A stretch of 64,000 bases of DNA from Lepidodermella squamata (lineage: Eukaryota > Gastrotricha), in contig JBLDXI010000042.1 of NCBI GenBank assembly GCA_047495785.1, positions 4,402,001 through 4,466,000 on the forward strand, given 5' to 3'. Both the position numbers and the translations under genes were made by a program. Under the pieces are notes generated by a model. It was not told where the DNA came from. It was given only the letters and a program-made list of their open reading frames with translations, and did not search any database. Every line of letters starts with the position of its first letter. Within the stretch, counting starts at the first letter, position 1. Of this stretch, positions 55,104 to 64,000 are shown one piece after another.

Positions 55104-55961
55104 ATGCAACCCGGCAGTTCAGCTACCAACGTCCCAACGTTTGCTCTTAAATGGGACTCGTTTTCCGGATCATTCCAGATGGCTGGCAGCAATGGCGATT
55201 CGAGTGAAGTGCAGTCGAAACTTCCTTTCTCATATTCTTCATACTCATGTCCAAATCAAATGTCATCCAAGCCCTCGACAGCCTATCCATCTATGGAAAA
55301 GAAAAGCGTCACCAGGCACTATTATAGCAATGACAGCGGCAATCGCCAGAATCAATCCAAATCCTGGTCTTCTTTCAGTCAATTCTTTTGCAAGAACTGC
55401 GATCGTCGTTTCCGTGATAAAGAAACCTACGATCAGCATTGCAGTGAACACGTGAAATGCGGCGTCGAGGGCTGTCCCTATACTGCTCATTTTAAACTGA
55501 TCTTACAGCACTTTCAGCTGCAGCATGCTAACGGCGGCATTGCCAGAAAAGTATGGCAACTAGATACGCCTGAAGATATTGAAAAGTGGCGAGCTGAACG
55601 GCGCAAAAACTTCCCGACAACGTCTCGATTGAGCGAAATTAAAGAAAAAGAGGAAGCTGCTAAAGAAGCGATTCGGAAACGCCGATTCGAGCGAGAGCTA
55701 GAAGAACAAGAAAAGCTTCGAAAAAAGACAGTCAAGTTTGAAGAAGGCGTTGAAGACCAAGATGAAAGTGATGACTCTCAAACCGAGGAGCCTGAAAGCT
55801 ACGCCCCTATCTTGCACAACAAGCCGCGTTTCCCTTCGCGTTACAAGCAGAGAAATAGTCTTCTCGAGAAAGTTTTAGATGGAGATTTGCAACGCGAGCG
55901 CAACTTTATTTACCAATGCATCCAACACATAGTCGAGCAGAAGTTTTATCAAAAACAATAA
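55104..55961 (+). CDS. nufip1: NUFIP1-like snoRNP assembly factor
   Basis: A single exon encodes 285 residues. A C2H2 finger (FFCKNCDRRFRDKETYDQHCSEH) is followed by a second Cys/His unit (CGVEGCPYTAHFKLILQHFQLQH) and then the NUFIP signature TPEDIEKWRAERRKNFPT, which continues into a charged helix of Glu/Lys/Arg. The C-terminus ends with NSLLEKVLDGDLQRERNFI. NUFIP1 bridges SNU13/15.5K and the R2TP machinery in box C/D snoRNP assembly and binds RNA in the nucleus. It is shorter than the human protein (495), lacking most of the N-terminal Pro-rich part. It is first of three close same-strand genes; the next start lies 38 bases after its stop. Confidence 0.85.
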   Translation: MQPGSSATNVPTFALKWDSFSGSFQMAGSNGDSSEVQSKLPFSYSSYSCPNQMSSKPSTAYPSMEKKSVTRHYYSNDSGNRQNQSKSWSSFSQFFCKNCDRRFRDKETYDQHCSEHVKCGVEGCPYTAHFKLILQHFQLQHANGGIARKVWQLDTPEDIEKWRAERRKNFPTTSRLSEIKEKEEAAKEAIRKRRFERELEEQEKLRKKTVKFEEGVEDQDESDDSQTEEPESYAPILHNKPRFPSRYKQRNSLLEKVLDGDLQRERNFIYQCIQHIVEQKFYQKQ

Positions 55962-55999
55962 ATTGTTGCGATTTTAATGAACATTTAGGGAGTTTAAAA
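55962..55999 (+). other. 38-base gap between NUFIP1 and TAMM41
   Basis: Contains TTTTAATGAACATTTAG, an acceptor-like site ending at 55,988, eleven bases before the TAMM41 start. No room for separate promoter elements, so co-transcription is likely. Confidence 0.5.
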
Positions 56000-57079
56000 A
56001 TGTTGAACGCCGGGTTTTTATCCAGTTGCATACATCGCTTTCCACCGGTCGCATTCGCCTTCGCCTATGGTTCAGCTGTTCTACCGCAACTGGGCAAGCC
56101 GAAAGGCGGTAAAATGCTCGACTTATGTTTTGTCATCGACAACGACTCCAGCCCGAAATGGCACTCTCAAAATCTCAAGCGAAACGCCAAAGATTACAGC
56201 GCGATATCTCGAATTTTAGGCTCGGAATTTGTCTCCACCATCCAAAAATGCGACAACGTCGGTGTGTGGTACAATACCTTGGTACCGATCAAAGACTTTG
56301 ATATCGACAGCTCAGATTCAATTTCATGTTTAGAATACGTGAAATATGGCGTAATTGAAAAGCGAGATTTTCTAGCCGATTTACTCCACTGGCGGTCACT
56401 GTATCTGGCAGGTCGTTGCCATAAGCCTGTGAGTTACATGGATAAGTTGCCTCCCGACGAAGATTTACGCAACGCACTGGAAACTAATTTAAAATCCGCC
56501 TTGAATATCGCATTTCTCCAACTGCCTTCAAAATTTCGAGCCTTTGATTTGTTCTCATGTATCGCCGGGTTATCGTATCACGGCGATTTTCGTATGATAT
56601 TCGGTGAAGATAAAGACAAAATTCGTAAACTGGTCATCGGAGCGTTACCTCGACTACTGGAATTATACACACCTTTGTTGAAAAGTGACCCATCAATTCG
56701 TTTGTTTCCCGCGGAGCAAGATCACATGATCGAACAGGACATTGATGCCGCAACGAAATTGAGACGATTAATGGTGCTACCCTCTTACGTTCGAAATGAC
56801 CTACTGAGGCAAAGCCAATTAGCGGTTTCTTCAAGTGCCTGGAGGCATTACAGTGCGAATCCGGATGTTGAAGAAATTTTCGCGACTATGGCGGGTTGGA
56901 CTGACGACAGCCGGTTAGGGAAATTGCTGCAACTAGCAACACGGCGGATCGTTTTCAAGTCTAGTGCAACTCAAAGTGTAAAAGGCGTGATAACAGCTGG
57001 TCCTGTTAAAGCGTGCCGTTATGCGGCTGACAAAGTTGGGAAAGCTTTCAAATCCCATTTCCCCGGCTCAAAAAATTGA
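56000..57079 (+). CDS. tamm-41: TAMM41/Tam41 mitochondrial CDP-diacylglycerol synthase
   Basis: A single exon encodes 359 residues. The nucleotidyltransferase signature is clear: AFAYGSAVLPQ near the N-terminus, then MLDLCFVIDN with the metal-binding Asp pair, and the family stretch VGVWYNTLVPI (YFN-type), YGVI and LLHWRSLYLAGR. The enzyme makes CDP-DAG from phosphatidic acid and CTP at the matrix face of the inner membrane, the first step to cardiolipin. The C-terminal amphipathic stretch (about 320-355, VKGVITAGPVKACRYAADKV) fits membrane attachment. The frame is open 28 codons further upstream into NUFIP1, but the first ATG after the gap at 56,000 is the likely start. The N-terminal presequence is short. 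Confidence 0.92.
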   Translation: MLNAGFLSSCIHRFPPVAFAFAYGSAVLPQLGKPKGGKMLDLCFVIDNDSSPKWHSQNLKRNAKDYSAISRILGSEFVSTIQKCDNVGVWYNTLVPIKDFDIDSSDSISCLEYVKYGVIEKRDFLADLLHWRSLYLAGRCHKPVSYMDKLPPDEDLRNALETNLKSALNIAFLQLPSKFRAFDLFSCIAGLSYHGDFRMIFGEDKDKIRKLVIGALPRLLELYTPLLKSDPSIRLFPAEQDHMIEQDIDAATKLRRLMVLPSYVRNDLLRQSQLAVSSSAWRHYSANPDVEEIFATMAGWTDDSRLGKLLQLATRRIVFKSSATQSVKGVITAGPVKACRYAADKVGKAFKSHFPGSKN

Positions 57080-57182
57080 GAATATTTGTTTCGCCTTATT
57101 TTATAAAAATATTTTTTCAACAGTTCTATTTTTTATAGTAGGAATTTAGTCTTATTTATTATATTAATACTCCATTTTAACA
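57080..57182 (+). other. 103-base gap between TAMM41 and GCC2
   Basis: Pyrimidine-rich with two acceptor-like sites (TTTTTTCAACAG ending 57,123 and TTTTTTATAG ending 57,138) before the ATG at 57,183. Typical intercistronic length of nematode operons. Confidence 0.5.
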
Positions 57183-60100
57183 ATGGAGTCCGGCGCTGGT
57201 AGTGGTGCGGATAAAAAGAACCAGTCGCTGGACGATTTGCCACGCGAAGATCTGGTTCGATTCGTCAAAAAGCAGACGCTTAATTTGCAAAAAATGCGTC
57301 AACTCAAAGAAGGCAAGTGGAGTTTTTTTCTAATCAAAGCACGCGATTTATTCTTGCGATTCCATATTGTCATCGCATAATGTTTGCTATCTAACTCATT
57401 GCTTGATGTGGAACTTATTTGATAATGTGAATTTTGCTGGAGTTCAAAACGTTTTTACTGTGACATGTTTTGTGACATGCTCGGTTGGGCTTGCAATCAA
57501 ATGTAAAATCATCGAATTTATTTTATAATCTTATCGTTTATTTGTTTCCAGATTTGGAAAAGAAACTCGCAGTCCTAGAAGAAGAGCGCGCGAAAGGTGC
57601 GACCGGAGGTGATGCGTCAAAGGTATTTTCGGGATAATTTCTAATATTTCAGGAAATTTTCAAATTTTTCATCCATTCGCAGAAACTTTCGGAAGAGATT
57701 GAGTGCCTGAAACAAAAGAATGAGTCTTTGCTCGCTATGTTCAGAACTTTGGAACAAGAAAACAATGTGGGTTCATTCAACTGTTATTACATTAAATTTA
57801 TAATCCCATTTATTATTTATGATGTCGATGCATATAAATCCGTTTAATCTTAATCCTTATTTTTGCGTTTCATTTTCAGGAATATAAACACCAGATATCC
57901 GTGTTAGAGTCAGCTCGAGACGAAGCGCTTTCGGCTGCTCGGTCTATGAAAGAACACCATAGTAATTCCAGTAACGGCGACCAGAATGACCTCCACTCGC
58001 AAATTGTGATCAAAGACAAGCGGATCGAGGTTAGTCAACCAATGAGATTTATCTGTAGATTTAGCTGGTAGAAAATTCTAACCTTTAGCCAACGCTCAAG
58101 CTTTGGCATGCCAGCGTAAAAACCCTGAAAAACAGCTTGCTCATGATGAAAATTAAACAATAGCATTTAATGAAATAATTCCCGATTTTATTTAAAAAAT
58201 GTAACCAGTATTCGGCTAAATTTAACATTTCAACATAGAATCATCCCTTTTTAAATTTAGTATCAGCCTTAACCTTCATCTTATCCGTAGTGGCTTTTTC
58301 ATCACTTGGATTTGGATTTGGAATGGAAACTTGGTTTTAGAATCGAAGTAATTAGCCGTATTGAAAATTTTAAGCAATTATTTTGATCTAAAATTTTGAA
58401 ATTTGAATTCTGAATCCACTAAATTATAGAATTTAGCTAACTATCGAGTGATTTTTTAATTTGAATTGACTCACCGCATTTTAACGTTTGAAATTGTGCG
58501 TGTTTTAGATTTTGAAATTAACACCGCGTTTAGTTTTCATCAGATTTTGATTAATATATAATTTTCAATTAATTTTGCATGTACCAAAAACCCTAACACA
58601 ACGTGTTGTTTTATTTTTCATTATATCAACGCTGCCTTATGCTGCCTGCTTTGGAATCGTACTCAACCTACTATCACAACAATCGTAATCATGTTGAATT
58701 ATCGTATGGCTGTGATGCTACTTGTTCGATTGAAACGAAACGTGAATATGCAGGAACTTGTTTCCTTAAAGGCTGAACTCGACGCTGAAGTTTTGACGCT
58801 GCGGCGGGCTGTCGAAGCGGCGAACAGCGCGGCATCTTCGCGGGTTCAATCGTCACTGGCGGCGTCTAACGCGGCTGAATTCGACCAGTTGCAGGAGGCG
58901 CTGAGCCAAGAACAGGCGAAAACCGTGCAATTACAGGCTGAAATTTTGGCGCTACAAGAGAAAACTGCCTCATTAGATGAATTGTGAGTTCGATTTTTCA
59001 GTTTTCTCTACAAATGACTGCCGGATAGTAGAAAAATACTTGGTGTTGGTTTCAAAATTTGATAGCGAATAGTTTGTTCTTTTTGAGGTGGTGTAAAGAT
59101 CGGGCCTAATTTTTCCGAAAATGCTTCATTTTTCTGGCCATTCATGTAATTCGTTCTATTTCTTCGAGAACCTGTAGGAGATTAGTGCGAAATCGAGGCC
59201 AATTTATTGCTTTAAAAATGGATTCTAAACGCTTCAATATGAGAATTTAGTGGAGTAGCGGAAGCGGAAAATTAAACTTCGCCACTTCCATAATTTGTGC
59301 ACGATCGTAAGCAGATTCTAGCGGAGGAATAACCAAAACCCCAATTTCGGAGAATATTCGCATTCAACGCCAATATAAGCCAACCATCCTCCTTTCAACA
59401 GAAGAGCTTTCTTGATTGAATGTGCAGCTCGGATGTTCTTCCAGCAAAATGGAACATTTAGCACTGAACATGGAGCCAAGTCTTGACTCAGAAGTCCATG
59501 AGATAGAGAAGGCTTATGAGGCGCTGGTTTTTGACTAGGGTTTTGACATTTTTTATCTTGGTATCCTCCGGTACATTCCTGTCTGCGGATGAATCAAGGT
59601 CAAAATAATTTTACTAAATTAAGTAGGCCATTAAATTATCTTCCTTCGAGATCAAGTGCATCGAATTCTCGTGCGGAACAGCGGTTAATGCTAGGCATTG
59701 ATTCAGTGTAGCAGTCGGGGTAGTGAACAAAATATTTAGAACAGTGCAGTTGCTAGCTCGGGGCCTCGACCCGGGTGACACAACCAGGACGCTAAAAGCA
59801 GCTACCGCAGCCGCGTGATGACCAGTAAAGTTACCAGTGAAGAGACGGCAGCAACGCTGAGGAAGACAAGCGCGCCGATGACAAATTTGGCAACTTCCGA
59901 AATCATTTGCAGCAGAAGATGGCTATCGATAAATTTAATCGACTGTGAGTCAGCTTAGTCTAGAAAAGTAATAGCACAATGCACATTTTGATGGATTATA
60001 ACTTTGACTCAAGATGAAGAAAATATTGTTCAAGTTTTGTTAGCTATTGAAAAAGCTCGAAGAATTGATAAATGCTCTATCCACTGAAATCAAGAACGTG

Positions 60101-63100
60101 AATGCGAATTTAACAGCTAAGAAAATCAAGACTGAAATACAGGTGTGGCGCCTGCAAACCTGACATTTGTGTCTTTTGTATAGTTTGCCTCGTTTGAGTT
60201 CGCAAGGTTTCATAACATGACCAGATAGGCCCGTAGCGACCGTTTTCTCCCTGAAATGTTCGTAGAGAGTTGTCGAGCAGACGTTATCGTAAAAGTTTTA
60301 AAGCGAATTTGAACTTTCGGCTACGTTCAGTGAGACCGATTAGTTAAATGTTTCGTTTTTTAATTCGTTGAAAAGTGGATGCAATTTTATATATTTTTCA
60401 ATTTCTTTTAGCCAAACGGAGAAAAATCGTCTTTCACAAGTGAATGCTGAGCTGCAACAAAGCATAGAATCGCTGAACGACAAATTGCAAGAAACCCAGG
60501 TAGAAACGGATCGACTTCGCGCTGAACTAACCGAATCTAGCCGGCAAAGCGAAGAACTGCAATCGAAATTCCAACTCGAAACAACTAGTCTACGGTCGGA
60601 AATTGCCGACTTACTCGCCCAGGCTAAGGTTAAGGAGGAGCAGGAAGCTCGCCAGTCAGAACAAACCAAGCTGAAACTTGCCGAGTTGGAAAGCTGTGTC
60701 GAACGGCTGTCTGAAGAGAGGAAAGAAGCCCTAGCCGCCCAGAGCGAAGAGCTGAAAAAAGACTACGAAGAAAAACTAGCCGATGAAACTGCCACATTAC
60801 AAGAGAAAATCGACTCGCTATTACGAGAAATTCGCGTGAAAGAAGAGGAATTCGAACTCGCACTGCAAGAAACGAAGCGAAATTCTGAAAGCTCGTTGAA
60901 TAACGTGCTGTCAAATGCCGGCGAATTAGAGGCAGCTATTACTCGATTAACTGCTGAGGTCAATCAATTGAAAGAGCAGAACGCCGCCTTAAAACAGCGT
61001 GTTGAAATCGACGATCGAGAACTGGGCGAATTCAATCAGTTGAAGCAAGATTTTGAGGGTTTGGTCTCTCAACTTGGCGAAATCGAAGAGAAATTTTCGG
61101 CATCTAGAGTCTCGATTTCTAAAAAAGAAAACGAGATTACACAATGTCGGTCCCAAATTGCTGAACAGCAAGAGTCGATCAACAAATTAGAAGCCGCGTT
61201 ATCGGAAAAATCTAGTTATATCGATGAAATTTCGGCAGAATTGGCTCAAAAATCGGAGAATTCCGATAAATTTTCCTCACTTCTCGATGCGAAAACTGCT
61301 GACTACGAAAAATTGGCGAAGCGTGTCGTAGGTCTGATGGCGGAACTTGAGCGGAAAAATACTGAAATTGCGCGTCTTTCATCGGATTTGCATGACATAA
61401 CTGAGCGGTTTGAACTGCTGAATTCGGATCGTGATCAAGTTTCACGCGAGGCTGAAGACAAATCAGCTCAAATTGAAAGGCTAACTCAAAATATGTCCGA
61501 TCTGCAAAGTCAAATGGAGTTGGGCCAAAACGCGTTGGGTCCACTTGTCGAGCAACTGCGAGATGAAAATTCCAGGCTGAAACGTGATTTGAGTGAGCTG
61601 GACGAATTAAAGTCAAAATCTCGAGAATTCGATCAAATTATTGCTACGAAATCAGAAGAATTCGCTAAAAATTCCGAGAAATTGCAGCAAATTGAGGCAG
61701 ATTTGGATCAAGTACGAAATTCCGAGCGCAATTTGGGCGAGAAAAATGCTGAACTACTGCGCCAAATTGACGAGCTGAATCAGAAAAATCACGAAATTTC
61801 CTCTCAATTATCCGAAAAATTGGCTGAAATATCGAAAATTTCTGCGGAGGTCGTCGAAAAATCTCGGTTAATTGACGAAGCCGGGCATAAAAATGAAGAA
61901 ATCAGCCAGCTCCAGCTTAAGATTTCCGACCAAGTGGCAGAAATTGATCGGTTGTCACAATTGGCTGGTCAACTCGATGCGCTACAGTCCGAAAATTCCC
62001 GGTTGAAGGCTGAAATCGATGAAATTATGTCGAATATGGCGAAATTAGGTGAAAATGCCCAGCAAAACACCGAATTATTGTCAAATGAAAATCAACAGCT
62101 CAAGGACCAAGTTTCAAAACTGAGCCAAGATTTGGAACAGAAGCAAGATTATGTTACGAAATTGCAGGAGAAAGTGTTTTCGATGAGTGCTAATGTCCAA
62201 GAGCTGAACGCGTCATTCGCCGCGAAAAATGAAGAATTTGACCGTGTTTCGAAAGAATTGGCCGAGAAATCAGGTCTTATCGAATCGCTGCAAGCCTCAT
62301 CTGGGGCAAAGGGCGACGAAATTTCATCGCTTCACCAGAAAATCAGCGATTTGAACGGGGAAGTCGATCAGTTGCGAGGTTTGAATGGCCGAATCGAGAA
62401 TCTTCGAGCTGAAAATTCGAAAATTTCCGAAGAGCTGGCGCAGAAAAATTCAGAAATTGAAAAATTGGCCGAAATCGAGCGGCAAAAACTGACCGGTCTT
62501 GAAGCTGAAAATAATCGACTCCAGGAGGAATTAAATACGCTTCAACACAATCTGTCGGCTAAATCAAGCGATTTCTCCCATCTCGAGGGTCAAATCAACG
62601 ATTTGAAGACGAAAAATGCAGAGCTATTGAAGCTACTCGCAGAGAAAAATTCAGAGGTGGAAAATTTACTCGCGGAAATGTCTGAAAAAGCAATGGCTAT
62701 TGAGAGCGCCCAAGCCCTTGAAGGGTCAAAAGATGACGAGATCAAGTCGCTAAATGCCAAAATCAGCCAACTGACTGCTGAAGTCGATCGATTAAACCAG
62801 ATTACAGGCCAAATTGAGTCGCTAGAAGCTGAAAAGCAGAAATTAGCCCATGATTTGGATGAGCAAAAGCAGAAAATGACCGACTTTACCGGTAAAGCCT
62901 CAGAGAAGGTTAAAAAACTAGCTGCCGAGAACAAAAAATTCGAGGAAGAAATCGCTCGCCTGAGCCAAGAATTATCGTCAAAATCTAATTTAGAACAAGA
63001 AATCGCCGATCTCAAAACTCGTCTTGAAACAGCTAGTTCAATCGAGTCGCAGTTCAAAGAAGAAAATGAGACGTTGAAGAAGCAGCTAGAGGAAAAAGCG

Positions 63101-63722
63101 GCGAAAATGGAGAAACTGCGCATGGATTTCAAGGCGAAATACGAAAAGGTAATGGCTTCGGTGTCGGGCAAATCTGAAGAACTAGGCTCTCTCACTGCGA
63201 AAATCCAACAGCTATCCGGCGAATTGGAGGCGAAGAGCGACGAGGCGAAACAGCTCGGTGATCAATGCCGCGAATTGTCGGCTAAAAATCAAAATTTAAT
63301 CGCAGAAAAGTCGCAAATCGAACAAGATTTAGCCGGAAAATCGCAAAAATTGACCGAATCTACCCAATCAATCGAGCAGAAATCGGCTGAAATCGATCAG
63401 CTGCAAACCGATTTGGCAAAAACTCGGGCAGAATTGGCTGATCTATTGGCGAAAAATGAGGAATTGACTCGGGAAATTGAGGAAAAATCGCGGTTGGTCA
63501 ACGAGCGGCCGGTTGGCAACCCGGATGCCGATGCGCAGTTGGCGAAATTGCAGCAGGATTTGCATGACAAGAATGAAGTTGTAACGAAATTGAAGCAAAT
63601 CGCGGTGAAACAGAAGAAGGAGCTGATTGAGACGAAGGCGAAAGCGGACGAAGAGCGGACGCGATTGGAGGGAGAACTTGCGAGAAAAGCGAAGGAATTC
63701 ATGGACCTTCATCGCATGCAAG
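57183..63722 (+). CDS. gcc2: GCC2/GCC185-like trans-Golgi golgin, 5' part (continues past the window)
   Basis: Exons 57183-57312, 57552-57622, 57683-57766, 57880-58029, 58754-58983 and 60412-63722 join in frame, giving 1325 residues; the next exon, and any GRIP domain, lies outside. The N-terminus LDDLPREDLVRFVKKQTLNL matches GCC2 (LETLPKEDLIKFAKKQ). The rest is almost all heptad coiled coil, and LKQIAVKQKKELIETKAKAD near 1280-1300 matches GCC2 KLVAVKAKKEL. It tethers vesicles from endosomes at the trans-Golgi, working with ARL1/ARL5-type GTPases. Intron 1 begins with GC (AAAGAAG/GCAAGT), the only choice found that keeps the frame. The giant exon 6 holds about 1100 residues; some of its heptads are near-repeats. 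Confidence 0.8.
58984..60411 (+). other. Intron 5 of the GCC2 gene
   Basis: 1428 bases from GAATT/GTGAGT to TTCTTTTAG/CCAAAC. Nothing recognised inside. Confidence 0.55.
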
Positions 63723-64000
63723 GTTTGCAGTTTTTATTTTCTTCGTTTTTTATCGAGAACACGGCTCTCAAATTTGTAGGCAGTGGAAAATATTTTGAAT
63801 TCTGACTTGGGTTAAATAGTTATTTATTTTTATTTAGTCAAGAGCACAAATTCCAAAGTTGAGAGCTCAGTGAAGAGAAGAGTAAAAATTCGGGAAATCA
63901 TGTCAATTCGGTCCGTTTTGGCATCAGTAACAGTACCCAGCAAAGGATTCTTCCATTATAGTTACTAAAATTACTAAAATACCTAACTGCGAGAAATAAT
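63723..64000 (+). other. Intron of GCC2 at the right edge
   Basis: Follows the donor GCAAG/GTTTGC. The frame stays open to 63,805, but coiled-coil character stops at the donor. No acceptor was recognised before the window ends. Confidence 0.45.

Noticed and set aside
55916-56000. TAMM41 starting upstream inside NUFIP1
   Set aside because: The frame is open but would overlap the NUFIP1 end; the first ATG after the acceptor-like site at 55,988 gives the expected N-terminus.
60340-63721. Minus-strand Ser/Phe-rich open frames opposite the GCC2 coiled coil
   Set aside because: Antisense shadows of Glu/Lys-rich coding sequence.

Overview
The window is eukaryotic nuclear DNA of an ecdysozoan invertebrate, most likely a nematode; a tardigrade or another small-genome ecdysozoan is not excluded. 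Reasons: spliced genes with short introns and TTTCAG-type acceptors, acceptor-like sites a few tens of bases upstream of several start codons (as in spliced-leader addition), three groups of same-strand genes separated by only 38-182 bp (operon-like), a LIN-29/Rotund-type zinc-finger gene, and replication-dependent histone genes ending in the metazoan stem-loop. Nothing prokaryotic or viral was recognised.

Layout, left to right. 1-1693: last coding exon of a peptide-type GPCR (+). 2056-2465: small two-exon secreted protein (+). 3232-4635: single-exon signal-peptide beta-propeller-like protein (+). 5072-6025: single-exon isopenicillin-N-synthase-like 2OG-Fe(II) oxygenase (+). 7819-11913 (-): TPRA1 followed by a USF-type bHLH-zipper gene, with a decayed duplicate of the USF zipper exon downstream (6881-7030). 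13048-15278 (+): SR splicing factor with RRM and zinc knuckle. 16143-16535 (+): ribosomal protein S26 with a polyglutamine tail. 18501-25167 (+): secreted protein with five LDLa repeats, a Thr-rich stalk, a SUEL-type lectin domain and a SAM domain. 28055-36356 (-): ATAD1/Msp1 followed by XRN1. 38008-41266 (+): LIN-29/Rotund/ZNF384-type zinc-finger factor. 44457-48480: H3(-)/H4(+) and H2A(-)/H2B(+) divergent histone pairs with an exact-looking 977-bp tandem duplication between them. 50006-52821 (-): LEM2/MAN1 inner nuclear membrane protein. 53269-53983 (-): ARL5-like GTPase. 55104-63722 (+): NUFIP1, TAMM41 and the start of a GCC2/GCC185 golgin, which runs off the right edge.

Most genes are housekeeping: RNA decay (XRN1), snoRNP assembly (NUFIP1), splicing (SR protein), translation (RPS26), chromatin (histones), organelle quality control and lipid synthesis (ATAD1, TAMM41), Golgi traffic (ARL5, GCC2) and nuclear envelope (LEM2). 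The operon-like groups mix functions, as nematode operons usually do. Exon joins were checked by reading frame; each multi-exon model given below keeps one open frame, and complete models have total lengths divisible by three.

The non-coding part contains at least two families of short foldback (MITE-like) repeats. The most unusual items are the secreted LDLa-lectin-SAM architecture, a dsRBD-like domain in the XRN1 tail, the duplicated USF zipper exon, the histone tandem duplication with orphan 3' stem-loops, a shared element after every histone stem-loop, a GC-AG intron in GCC2, and a probable autoregulatory alternative splice site in the SR gene.
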